A stretch of DNA of 64,000 nucleotides from Occallatibacter savannae. Lineage in GTDB: Bacteria; Acidobacteriota; Terriglobia; Terriglobales; Acidobacteriaceae. The stretch lies in the NCBI RefSeq assembly GCF_003131205.1, contig NZ_QFFY01000001.1, positions 1,669,498 to 1,733,497 on the forward strand, written 5' to 3'. The first letter of the stretch is position 1. Every line of letters starts with the position of its first letter. The translations under genes were made by a program, and so were the position numbers. This document shows positions 8,333-18,200 of this stretch, piece after piece. Below the pieces are notes generated by a model. That model was not told the origin of the DNA and did not search any database. It saw nothing but the letters and a program-made list of their open reading frames with translations.

Positions 8333-10633
8333 ATGAGATGTATGAGCCTGATTGCCTCTGGCCCGCGCACGGGTCGCCAGAGCTTGAAGGCTGAAGGAGA
8401 AAGCACATTGGCAATCGCGCGTTTGCACAGCAGATCGTTATCTCGAGCGCTGTTCAGCATGGTTTCTCTCGCCTGCATTGGGGTGCTGTCTGGATGCGCC
8501 TTGTTTTCGGGGAGCGGCACCCTGCGAGTGCCGACCGTGACGATTACGGCAAACCCGGGAACGGTTGCGGCCAATCAAACCGCTCTTCTGACCATCGCGG
8601 CGAATGACGCGGTGACCCTCACGATTACGGGGAGCGATGGGACGACTTACAGTCTGGGCACGACGGGGGGCGTGGAGGCGGTAAAGCCGGCCGCGACGAC
8701 GACTTATACCGCAACAGCGACGAACGCCAAAGGATCGACGACGGCGACCGCCACGGTGACAGTATCTGCAACGCAGCCGACAGTGACGATTACGGCGAAT
8801 CCGGCATCGATCACGAGCGGCGCGTCATCGACTTTGACGGTGACGGCGACAGCTGCCACGCAGGTCACCGTGTCGGGGACAGACGGCAGCAACTACTCGC
8901 TTCAGCCGGCAGGCGGAACACAGACGGTGAACCCAACTGCGACCACCACGTACACGGCAACCGCGACTGGAGCCGGCGGGAACGTGACCGCTACTGCGGA
9001 GGTGACCGTTCAGCCGGCAGCGACGCTGCAATCGATCAAGCACGTGATCTTCATGCTGCAGGAGAATCACACGTTCGACAACTACTTCGGCATGCTGAAT
9101 GTGTACCGGCAGAAGAACTCGTACAACAAGGGCGACGACGGCGTTGACTACGAGGTGGACGGAATTGACGACAAGCTCGGCGGCATTGTGAACAAAAACG
9201 ACGAGGGCACGCCCTTTCAGCTATTCAAGTTCACCAGCACGTGCATTGACGACGAGAGTTCCGACTGGCTGGCAAGCTACGGCGACGTGAATCCGTTTGA
9301 TTTCTCTGCAGGCCGCAAGATCGCGATGAGCGGATTTGTGCATGACGCGGAGGGATACGCGAAGAGCTGCGCGGCGAATGGAGCGATCTGCTCTGGCACA
9401 TTTACGGACACCGCCGGCCAGAGGGCGATGGGGTATTACGACGACACCTTCCTGAACTACTACTACTACATGGCTTCGCAGTTCGCGTTGTCGGATCGTT
9501 GGTTCTCGCCGATAGCGAGCAAGAGTGTCGATAATCGCATTGCGACATTCAGCGGCGGAACGACTCAGGGTCTGGTGAAGGATCCGGGCGAGGATCATCT
9601 TCCCCAGCTTGCCCTGCCGAATATCTTTCAGGAACTGGACGGTGCGAATGTGCCGTGGAAGATCTACTACACCTCGACGCAGGGACTTTGCCTGGTGGGT
9701 CAGGATGGGTGCACGGCGGGCGGATCGCAGTATCCTGCAACCGACTTCTCGAATTTCGCCTACTCGGCCAAGTATCTTTACGCGAACAAGGATGGAGCGG
9801 CATGCACCGCGCCAACACAGGCGTCGAGTGTAGTGGGCGACTCGTCGAATTCGTTCTGCATCGACCCGACACACATTGCGCCGCTGTCGGCGTACTTTAC
9901 GGATCTGACAAACAACACGCTGCCCAGCTTCGCGTTTATTGAAGCGGGATACGGCAATAACGACGAGCATCCGGGATCAGGGCAGTCGATCCTGACGGGC
10001 CAGGCGCAGGTTGCGAATGTGATCAATTCGCTGATGACCAGTCCTTCGTGGAGCAGCTCAGTGTTCTTCTTCAGCTACGACGAAGGCGGCGGCCCGTACG
10101 ACCACGTGCCTCCGGTGCCGGGGCACTCTAACGACTTTACCGATACGACGCTGGGTTCGATTGCGGATATCTCTCAGATTGCGGTGAACCCGGATGCGTA
10201 CAATCCGTGCGTGGCGCCGGGAGGAACTCCGACGACGCACTGCGATCTTGGAGCTTCCGATCCGGGAGCGAATCCTGGGGATGCGGCCGCTGCCCAGGGA
10301 TTTGCGGCGCAGCTGGGATTCAGACTGCCGAACTTCATCGTGTCGCCTTTCACGCGAAAACACTACGTTTCGCATACGCCGATGGATCACACGGCTGTGA
10401 TCAAGTTCGTGGAGGACCGGTTCATCGGGAATGGAACGCACTTGACGGCGCGCGATGCAGCACAGCCGAATCTGCTGGAGTTTTTCGACTTCAGCAAGTC
10501 GCCGTGGTTGACGCCGCCGAGTCCGCCGAAGCCTGTGACGGCGAGCTCGTTCTCGAGCGATCCGTGCACTCCGGCGAGTTTCGCACCGCCGGCGACGACT
10601 ACCACACAGCCTGCGATCAGCCCCGCGAATTAA
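8333..10633 (+). CDS. Phosphoesterase / phospholipase C-like (PF04185-type) lipoprotein with two N-terminal Ig-like repeats
   Basis: LSGCALF lipobox; LQSIKHVIFMLQENHTFDNYFGML and FFSYDEGGGPYDHVPPVPG motifs of the phosphoesterase family; tandem PTVTITANP... modules. Confidence 0.85.
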   Translation: MRCMSLIASGPRTGRQSLKAEGESTLAIARLHSRSLSRALFSMVSLACIGVLSGCALFSGSGTLRVPTVTITANPGTVAANQTALLTIAANDAVTLTITGSDGTTYSLGTTGGVEAVKPAATTTYTATATNAKGSTTATATVTVSATQPTVTITANPASITSGASSTLTVTATAATQVTVSGTDGSNYSLQPAGGTQTVNPTATTTYTATATGAGGNVTATAEVTVQPAATLQSIKHVIFMLQENHTFDNYFGMLNVYRQKNSYNKGDDGVDYEVDGIDDKLGGIVNKNDEGTPFQLFKFTSTCIDDESSDWLASYGDVNPFDFSAGRKIAMSGFVHDAEGYAKSCAANGAICSGTFTDTAGQRAMGYYDDTFLNYYYYMASQFALSDRWFSPIASKSVDNRIATFSGGTTQGLVKDPGEDHLPQLALPNIFQELDGANVPWKIYYTSTQGLCLVGQDGCTAGGSQYPATDFSNFAYSAKYLYANKDGAACTAPTQASSVVGDSSNSFCIDPTHIAPLSAYFTDLTNNTLPSFAFIEAGYGNNDEHPGSGQSILTGQAQVANVINSLMTSPSWSSSVFFFSYDEGGGPYDHVPPVPGHSNDFTDTTLGSIADISQIAVNPDAYNPCVAPGGTPTTHCDLGASDPGANPGDAAAAQGFAAQLGFRLPNFIVSPFTRKHYVSHTPMDHTAVIKFVEDRFIGNGTHLTARDAAQPNLLEFFDFSKSPWLTPPSPPKPVTASSFSSDPCTPASFAPPATTTTQPAISPAN
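8528..9019 (+). repeat. Two tandem ~80-aa Ig-like repeat units within the phosphoesterase gene
   Basis: VPTVTITANPGTVAANQTALLTIAA...TTTYTATATNAKGSTTATATVTV and PTVTITANPASITSGASSTLTVTA...TTTYTATATGAGGNVTATAEVTV; units start near 8528 and 8777. Confidence 0.8.
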
Positions 10634-10656
10634 GCGCGCGGGGGGTGGATTGCCTG

Positions 10657-10690
10657 GCAGCGGTTCGTGTAAACCGCTGCTTTGGCTTTT
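10657..10690. terminator. Rho-independent terminator between convergent genes
   Basis: GCAGCGGTT (10657-10665) - CGTGTA - AACCGCTGC (10672-10680) followed by TTTGGCTTTT. Confidence 0.8.
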
Positions 10691-10739
10691 GAATGGGAGT
10701 GCTTGAGGGTTGTCGAGCTAGGAGAGGCGGACGTTCGAG

Positions 10740-11621
10740 TTACTCGGCGGTAACGGTTTCGGCGAGGTAGCGCTTGCCATCGTATGCGGCGGTGATTCGT
10801 ACGTGCTGGCCGGGGCGGATGGCCTGGATCGATGCTATGGATCCGGGGTTGAAGCCGATCTGGTAGGTCTGATTGTCTCTGGGGTCGAGGACCATCATGG
10901 TTCCGGCGCGCGAGTCGAGCGAGACGAGATTACCGGAGAAGACGAAGGTGGATCCGGGAGTGGCGAGGACGCTGATGTGCGTGGCGATGGCGCGTCCCTT
11001 GCCGTCAGGGTCGAATTGCAGAGAGATGAGCGAGCCTGGCTGGAGGTCGCCCGGGCCGGCGGGCGTAGGTGTTGAACTGCCCTGCCCCGTTCTCTCGAAC
11101 GTCGTGCTGCTGGAGACTTTGAGACGAAGGGGATCGCCACCGCGTTCGCCAACGATTTCGAGGTTGCCGCTGGTCGGGTCGTAGCTCTGAACCTGACCGC
11201 TGTAGTCGCCCTTTTGCAGCTGGGAGAGGATGTGCACGCTGATGGCGAAGACTTTTGTGCCGTCGAGGGCGGTTTGCACGGAGGCGTGCTCGGCGGGATG
11301 GAGTTGGTTGAGCGAGATGCGCTTGCCGTCGACGAAGAGCTGGGTGCGCTGGTCGTAGAGGATGCGCATTGGCTTTTCGCCGACGATGTTCAGCGTGAAG
11401 CGGTCGAGGACTGGATCGATGTCGCGGATGGAGCCACCCAGGATCGTGCTCTTCCCTTTGGGGAGCGGCGGGATGGTCGCGACGGACTTCAGGTGGGTTG
11501 TTGGAGTGACTTCTGGTTCAGCTGAGGAGGCCTGCGATTGGGCGTCGGCCCGGCCGCCGAGAGAAAGTACTACCGCTCCCAGCAGCGCAAATTGAGGGAT
11601 TCGATTCATTCGGTCTTGCAC
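10740..11621 (-). CDS. Secreted hypothetical protein, DUF5666-like beta-repeat
   Basis: Signal peptide; repeated small beta units with G.I..ID....F.L patterns (GGSIRDIDPVLDRFTLNI, YSGQVQSYDPTSGNLEIV, FSGNLVSLDSRAGTMMVLD). Confidence 0.6.
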   Translation of the reverse strand: MQDRMNRIPQFALLGAVVLSLGGRADAQSQASSAEPEVTPTTHLKSVATIPPLPKGKSTILGGSIRDIDPVLDRFTLNIVGEKPMRILYDQRTQLFVDGKRISLNQLHPAEHASVQTALDGTKVFAISVHILSQLQKGDYSGQVQSYDPTSGNLEIVGERGGDPLRLKVSSSTTFERTGQGSSTPTPAGPGDLQPGSLISLQFDPDGKGRAIATHISVLATPGSTFVFSGNLVSLDSRAGTMMVLDPRDNQTYQIGFNPGSIASIQAIRPGQHVRITAAYDGKRYLAETVTAE

Positions 11622-11802
11622 CTATCAAAAAAAAGGAGAGTCAGACGATTGGTTAGATGGCGTTTGGGTGGCAGCCGTTGGTCACGGGCTCACATTCCAC
11701 TTTAGTGGCAGAGCAACACAGATCAGAAATGGGCATCTAACTAGTTGTGCAGGTTTATCTGTTTTCCCCTCAATTCTGAGCCGCTTCGATAGGAGATAGC
11801 CG

Positions 11803-12963
11803 GTGGGACTAAGAAATCCAGTGCGATTTGCGGGACTTACGCTTCTGGCGAGTTCGATGCTCGCTGTGGGCTGGGCTGCGGATACGCACGTCATCAAGAT
11901 CCCGCGGCGCAGCGAACTGACTCCGGTACAGCGGCTTAACCGCCGCGGGGTTGAGGCGATCAGAAAGCGCGACTATAAGGGCGCTGAAGGGCTGTTCTAC
12001 AAGGCTTACCTCTACGATCCGGCAGATCCGTTTACATTGAACAACCTTGGGTACGTATCGGAGCTCGAGGGAGATCTGGATAAGGCGCAGAAGTTCTATG
12101 GACTGGCAGCGGAGCAAGGCTCGAATGCCACGATCGACTTCAGCAGCGCCAAGAATCTGCAGGGCAAGCCGATGCGCGATGCCGTGGTGAATCTGCAGGA
12201 CACCACGATGCGGGTGAATCGGCAGAACATCAATGCGATGCGGCTGCTGTCGCAGAATCGCGGTTTTGAGGCGCTCGATCTTTTGAAGAAGACGCTGGCG
12301 CTGGAGCCGAACAACACGTTCACGCTGAACAATCTTGGCGTGGCGAGCGAGTCTGTGGGCGACTTCAACAGCGCGCTGCGCTATTACCTGACTGCAGCGT
12401 CGTCTCACTCGACGGAGCCGACCATTGTGGCGGCGGATCGCGCGTGGCGCGGCAAGTCGGTGAGCGACATGGCGGCCGCGAGTGCGAAGCGGCTTGAGAA
12501 GCGCATCCAGAATACGGGTTCAGCTGCTTCGCAGGCGATCATGCTTTCGATTCGCGGGGTGTTCGAAGCGAACCACAACGACTGGGATTCAGCGCGGCAG
12601 GACTTCATGAAGGCGTACTCGCTCGATCCGAATAGCGCTTTCACGCTCAACAACCGTGGATTCGTTGCGGAGCAGGAAGGCGACCTGGAGACGGCGCAGT
12701 ACTTCTACAGCAAGGCGCAACGGGCTGAGAATGCCGCGGCGAGCATCGGGCTGGCAACGCAACTGGCCGCGCAGGGACAGAGTCTCGATGCGGTGGCCGG
12801 TGCGAGCAACAGCAAGGTGGATGACGCGCTAGAAGTCTACAGCCAGAAGCGCCGGCAGGAACAGGCACCCGTTGAGTTAACGCCTCGTGGCGCGGCCCTG
12901 GAGCCGAGCGCTCCGGCTGCAAAGCCGGCAGAGCCACAGCTCGAAACGCGTCCGCAACTTTAA
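11803..12963 (+). CDS. Secreted TPR protein built of three ~100-aa units
   Basis: Signal peptide; PFTLNNLGYVSELEGDLDKAQKFY, TFTLNNLGVASESVGDFNSALRYY, AFTLNNRGFVAEQEGDLETAQYFY. Confidence 0.8.
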   Translation: MGLRNPVRFAGLTLLASSMLAVGWAADTHVIKIPRRSELTPVQRLNRRGVEAIRKRDYKGAEGLFYKAYLYDPADPFTLNNLGYVSELEGDLDKAQKFYGLAAEQGSNATIDFSSAKNLQGKPMRDAVVNLQDTTMRVNRQNINAMRLLSQNRGFEALDLLKKTLALEPNNTFTLNNLGVASESVGDFNSALRYYLTAASSHSTEPTIVAADRAWRGKSVSDMAAASAKRLEKRIQNTGSAASQAIMLSIRGVFEANHNDWDSARQDFMKAYSLDPNSAFTLNNRGFVAEQEGDLETAQYFYSKAQRAENAAASIGLATQLAAQGQSLDAVAGASNSKVDDALEVYSQKRRQEQAPVELTPRGAALEPSAPAAKPAEPQLETRPQL

Positions 12964-12989
12964 TCCTAATTCTGAGAGAAGAGAGAAGA

Positions 12990-14090
12990 ATGCAATCTCT
13001 GTTGAGTAACAAGTCTCTGGACCTCCTATCCCGGCTGCTGATCATGCCGGGCGACAATCTTGCTGCGGGCACGATCACTGCTGAACTTGAGCAGAGCGTA
13101 CTGCAGATTTCGAAGTCCGATTTCGATGCCCTGGTAGCTCTCGCCGATACGAATCACGTTATCGTTCGCGCACTCGACGTTTTCCGGAAGATTACTGCGA
13201 AGGCAGGCGACGCTGAACGTACGGCGTGGGCGGATGACGCGCTCACGGCGGAACGTGCGCGTATCGACAATGCGGTTGCGCATCTGTTTCAGATTACGAA
13301 TGCGTTTACGAACCGCCAGTACTCCGTTGCGGTGATCAAATCTCTCGATCACATGCCGGACCTGGGGAGCGATCTCGACCTTTTCACGAATGCATCGCCG
13401 GGCGAAGTGATTCAGCTGATGCGCGAAGAGTTTCACGCCATTCCGGACGACCGGAGCTGGGGCGACCGGCTTGCCGGCAAGTGGAACTTCATTGTTCCGG
13501 GTCTGCCGGAGCTGGTGGAGATTCACGTTCAGCGGCTGGGCCAGACGGGAGAGCAGTTCGCGATCGCATCTTCGCTGATCGATCGTACACGCTGCATCAC
13601 GGTGGGAGAGCTGATCTTCCGCGTGCCTGCGGTATCGGATCGGCTGATGATTTCGACGCTGCAGCGCATGTACCGCCACTTCTACTTCAGGCTGTGTGAC
13701 GTGATTGACAGTGCGCAGCTGGTGGAAGCCGGGATGGTGGACTACGACGACCTGTACGTCGCCGCAAAGACGGCGGGCATCTGGGAAGGGATGGCTACCT
13801 ACCTGGCCATCGTCTCCGATTATGTGAAGCGCTTCCGCGGGACCGGGCTCAACATTCCGCAGTGGGTTTTGAAGGCCGCGCGATTCGACGGACGCGAGAT
13901 CTTTTTTGCGAAGGACTTCCTTCGCGTACCGATTCTTCCCCAGTCCGCAATGCTCTACGGAAAACAGCTTGCCGGCACGTTCCGGCGGCGACAGATTTAC
14001 AGCGGCGCTCGACTGAGCCTGCTGCCATGGCTTGCCACCGCAGCACTGGTGGGGCAGAAGATCACCGGGAGCGACAAGGGGATCTGGTGA
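12990..14090 (+). CDS. Putative nucleotidyltransferase-fold protein (NTP_transf_5-like), function unknown
   Basis: 366-aa ORF with VIKSLDHMPDLGSDLDLFT (GS-x-D-x-D-like motif) and ITVGELIFRVPAVSDRLMISTLQRMYRHFYFRLCDV; co-directional between TPR and TonB genes. Confidence 0.55.
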   Translation: MQSLLSNKSLDLLSRLLIMPGDNLAAGTITAELEQSVLQISKSDFDALVALADTNHVIVRALDVFRKITAKAGDAERTAWADDALTAERARIDNAVAHLFQITNAFTNRQYSVAVIKSLDHMPDLGSDLDLFTNASPGEVIQLMREEFHAIPDDRSWGDRLAGKWNFIVPGLPELVEIHVQRLGQTGEQFAIASSLIDRTRCITVGELIFRVPAVSDRLMISTLQRMYRHFYFRLCDVIDSAQLVEAGMVDYDDLYVAAKTAGIWEGMATYLAIVSDYVKRFRGTGLNIPQWVLKAARFDGREIFFAKDFLRVPILPQSAMLYGKQLAGTFRRRQIYSGARLSLLPWLATAALVGQKITGSDKGIW

Positions 14091-14201
14091 TTCAACTTGA
14101 AGCCAGAGACGGCAACGTCTCGGGCGAGAACAGAAACGCTTTTTCGGTCGCAAATATTCATCATGGGGGAGGCCGGAAGCAGTACAGAGCCGGGATAATT
14201 T

Positions 14202-15215
14202 ATGGGTGAATTCGGGTCCAAATCGCGTAAAGCCAATTCGAAGATAAGACCGTTTTCGAATGCTTTTTATAACACCTCATCGCTTGCAGTAGATCTGCGC
14301 GAGGATGAGGCTGAGAAACCACGCACTCTTTATCTTGTTCCCAGCACGCCCGTCGCAGAGCGGGTGAAGCCGACGTCGATACCGACATTCGGCGGGCTCG
14401 ATTCCGCACTGAAGGAGCGCGATCCGAAGTCGCGCATCATTTCGGCGATTGTGCACGTGGTGGTGATCGGCGGCATTCTGTATCTGGGAATGCGGATGAC
14501 CCCGGTAATCAAGCCGGCGATGAACATGAGCCACGTGGATTTTAAGCTGTTCGCACCTGCACCTCCGCCGGCGAAGATCCTGCCGGTTCCGAAGGTGGCG
14601 CACGGCGGCGGCGGCGGCGGTATCCCTCAGCCCAAGCCGATCGAAGTGCAAAGGGGTACTCCGCCGGTTGTGGTGTCCAAGGTGCAGCTGAATGCTCCGC
14701 AGTTGAAGATCGACAACCCGAAGATGGCGATTCAGCCGACTGTGAACGTTACGCTTCCGGATCAGCCGAAGATGGCGAACCTGGGCGAGAGCGACTCGCC
14801 GCAGATCAAGCTGGCTTCGCAGGGTAGCGGTCAGGGCGGGTCGTTCGGACACGGGCTGGGCGGCGGCTTCGGCGCGGGCAAAGGCAACGGCGTGGGCGCT
14901 GGTCAGGGCGGCGGATACGGCGGCGGCCTGATGAGCGTTGGCGGCGGCGTGAGCGCGCCTTCGGTGCTTCATTCGGTTCAGCCGGAGTTCACGGAAGAGG
15001 CTCGGCAGGCGCAGTTCCAGGGCACCTGCTCGATTCAGCTGATCGTGGACGCGCAGGGCAATCCGCAGAACGTGCACGTGACGAAGCACCTCGGCATGGG
15101 CCTGGACGAGAAGGCGATCGAGGCTGTTCGTCAGTACAAGTTCAAGCCGGCGATGTACGATGGGCATCCGGTGGCGGTGCAGATCGTGGTCGAGGTGGAG
15201 TTCCACTTGCACTGA
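14202..15215 (+). CDS. TonB-family protein (energy transducer) with Gly-rich linker
   Basis: TM segment ISAIVHVVVIGGILYLGM, Pro/Gly-rich middle, C-terminal SVQPEFTEEARQAQFQGTCSIQLIVDAQGNPQNVHVTKHLGMGLDEKAIEAVRQYKFKPAMYDGHPVAVQIVVEVEFHLH. Confidence 0.88.
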   Translation: MGEFGSKSRKANSKIRPFSNAFYNTSSLAVDLREDEAEKPRTLYLVPSTPVAERVKPTSIPTFGGLDSALKERDPKSRIISAIVHVVVIGGILYLGMRMTPVIKPAMNMSHVDFKLFAPAPPPAKILPVPKVAHGGGGGGIPQPKPIEVQRGTPPVVVSKVQLNAPQLKIDNPKMAIQPTVNVTLPDQPKMANLGESDSPQIKLASQGSGQGGSFGHGLGGGFGAGKGNGVGAGQGGGYGGGLMSVGGGVSAPSVLHSVQPEFTEEARQAQFQGTCSIQLIVDAQGNPQNVHVTKHLGMGLDEKAIEAVRQYKFKPAMYDGHPVAVQIVVEVEFHLH

Positions 15216-15242
15216 GGTCACCAGCGAGTCGAGCAAGAGACG

Positions 15243-15272
15243 AAGGGCGTGAGATTTGATTCTCACGCCCTT
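15243..15272. terminator. Bidirectional intrinsic terminator
   Basis: AAGGGCGTGAGA-TTTGAT-TCTCACGCCCTT perfect 12-bp stem, T-rich flank, between convergent CDSs. Confidence 0.85.
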
Positions 15273-15292
15273 TCACTTTCCGTCGGCTTTGG

Positions 15293-18200
15293 CTAGATTG
15301 GCTCGATCGGCAAGAGAACAGAAAAGACCGTTCCGTGGCGGACCGGGTGGGTGGAAGAGCGCACCACAATGCGCCCGGAATGCTTGTCGATGATCTCTTT
15401 GCTTACCCACAGGCCGAGACCGGTGCCGGTTGCTGGCTTGGTACTGAAGAAGGGTTCGAACAGATGCTTTTGAACGTCCGGCGTCATGCCGTGTCCGGAA
15501 TCGGCAACCGTAATGCGCAGGAATCTTCTCCCGCTTTCCGGGTCGGTGCAGATTCTTTCCCGGATTGAAATTCGTCCGTTGCTGCCGATCGCCTCCAGCG
15601 CATTACGGAGTAGATTGGAAAACACCTGCCTCAGATCTCCCGGGTATCCCATGATCTTCGATTCGGGCTGAAGATCGCGCTCGAGAACAACGCCCGGTTC
15701 AGCGAACCTAGTGCGGTAGAGCGCGATGACTGAATCGAGCAGATCGGCAGTGATCACCTCTACGCGTCCTTTGCTCTGTCTTTGGAAGTGAAGGGTCTGA
15801 GTGGCGATGTGGGATACGCGCGAGAGCTCTGCCTGGGCCGATCTCAGAAACTCCCGGCTCCGCGGCTGCATCAACTCGTCCATCTCCATGAGATAGAGGA
15901 GGTTCGTGATCGCCTCAAGCGGATTGTTGATTTCGTGCGCGATGGAAGAGGCGAGACGACCCACAGCGGCAAGCTTCTCATTCTGGCGGAGTGCTGCGTC
16001 AGATTTCAGCTTCAGAGTGATGTCACGGAAGAAAGCCGCCAAACCCTCTTCTGTTGGGTAGGCGTGAACTTCGAACCACTTGTCCAGAGGAGCTGGGTAA
16101 TACTCATTGAACTGGACACTCACGCCCTCATCCATCACGCGGTGGTATTGTTTCCAGAACGCTCTGCCTACAGCGTCGGGGAATTCCTCCCACACGTTCT
16201 TCCCGATCAGATTGCGCCCGCCTGAAATCATCCGCAGTGCATTCGGGTTCAGATAGGTGAAACACCAATCTCGATCCAGCACGAAGACGGCATCGGTCGT
16301 TCGTTCAAGAACTTGTCGCGACCGGTTTTCGCTCGCACGGATCGCAGCTTCACTCGCGGCGCGAATCTCAGCGACTTTCAGGACCGCGCGAACCCGGGTC
16401 ACCAGTTCGCGGCTTGAGAAAGGCTTGCTCACATAGTCGTCCGCTCCTGCTTCGCGGCCCTGAATCTCCATCTCAGTCCCCGCGCGCGCGGAAACCATGA
16501 TCACCGGCAAGCTCGCGAGTTCAGGATTCTCCCGGATTTGCTTGAGCAGCTCATAACCATCCATGACGGGCATCATGGCGTCAACCATCACCAGGTCGGG
16601 ACGGCTGCTTGCGATCCGCTGCAGCGCCTTGCTTCCATCCCGGGCGATTTCGATCTCGAAGAAGGGCTCAAGGAGACGCGCCATATACTCGCGCATGTCT
16701 GCGTTATCATCCACCAGCAACACGCGTCTGCGTCGGTCTGCCTTAACCGCAGATTCGTTTGCAAACGCTTCAGGCAAGGAGGAGATCTGAGATATCAGAT
16801 CGCCGGCGGGCGGGTCATCAATCCACCGGAGTGCTTCCGCAACAAACCCGTCAACTCTTAACGAAGCTGATGATGAAACATTGCTGTGGCTCACCTGCTC
16901 GGGATCGAGGTGCGCCGTTCCCTTAGGGAGGCGAATCTCGAACCGCGTTCCCACGCCGGGCTCGCTCGTGACCTGAATTGACCCGCCATGGATCTTGACG
17001 AGTTCGTTCACCAGCGCGAGCCCTATTCCTGTACCTTCGTAGCTCCGCCCTCTCGTGCCCTCGATGCGGTGGAAGCGTTCGAATATCCTTGGGATCTCCT
17101 CGGACGGGATCCCTACTCCGGTGTCCGCTACATTGACGCAGACGCTGTCTGCGCTCTCATCAATCGAAACCGTCACGCCCCCGCTGAAGGTAAATTTGAA
17201 GGCGTTGGAGAGCAGATTCAGCAAGATCTTCTCCCACATCTCCCGGTCTATATAGATCTTTTCAGAGAGCGGTTCCGCATCTGTTGAAAGTGACAGACCC
17301 GCTTTCTCGAAAGTGGATCGGAACCCGCTCGCAATTTCCGCTGTCATCGAGACCAGGTCAACTGCCTCAAAGTTTGCATTCGCGCGGCCAGCTTCAATCC
17401 GGGAAAAATCGAGCAAGTTGTTCACCAGCCGTTGGAGCCGGATGACATTGCGCTTGGCCAACTGGATGGTTTCGCGATCTGCCCTGCTGAGGGATTCGGA
17501 GTTTGCAAGATCATCGAGCGGACTTGCGATCAAAGTGAGGGGCGTCCTGAACTCGTGGCTGATGTTGCTGAAGAAGACGGTCTTGGCACGATCCAACTCG
17601 GCAAGCGACTCGAGACGGCGACGCGCGTCCTCATAGGCGCGAACACTGGCGATGCGGCCACCAATGGTCTGGGCGCACCGCACCAGGAACTGCTCCATCG
17701 CGGTGTCAAACTGCTTGCGAGGGTTGACGCCCATCACAATGAAGCCGACGGGCTGCAATGATGTTCGAGTGAAGGGAATGAGGACGGCCTCTGCAGGTGG
17801 ATCCGGCCATCCACCGGTCGGGATCTGAGCGAATCGCTGGGCCAGATCGGGCACATGCTGGAGCGGCGAGCTCTCAAGGGCGCTTGAAACCGGCCACGCA
17901 CCTTCATCCGAGATGGGGAGAGTGACTGGGCAGATTGGGTCGCCGGCCTCTACTCCGGTGGCCGCAGCCAGCCTGGCAGTCGCCCCAGACTCATCGACAA
18001 GATAGAGAGCTGCGAACGGAATGTCGAGATTGTTCCTGCCCAGGACCTCAGCTGCTTCTATGCAGACTTCTTCCGCCGTGTGAACATTCGGATCGCTGGA
18101 CCCAAGATCGCGGACTGTCTTCAGCCGCCGCTGTTCGAGAACCGAACCGGTTATCTCCGTACACGTGACAAAAACGCCGCCAACCTTGCCCGGATCGTCA

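Noticed and set aside
14605-14625. GGC microsatellite in the TonB gene as a phase-variation tract
   Set aside because: In-frame trinucleotide repeat encoding a Gly linker; length change would not shift frame
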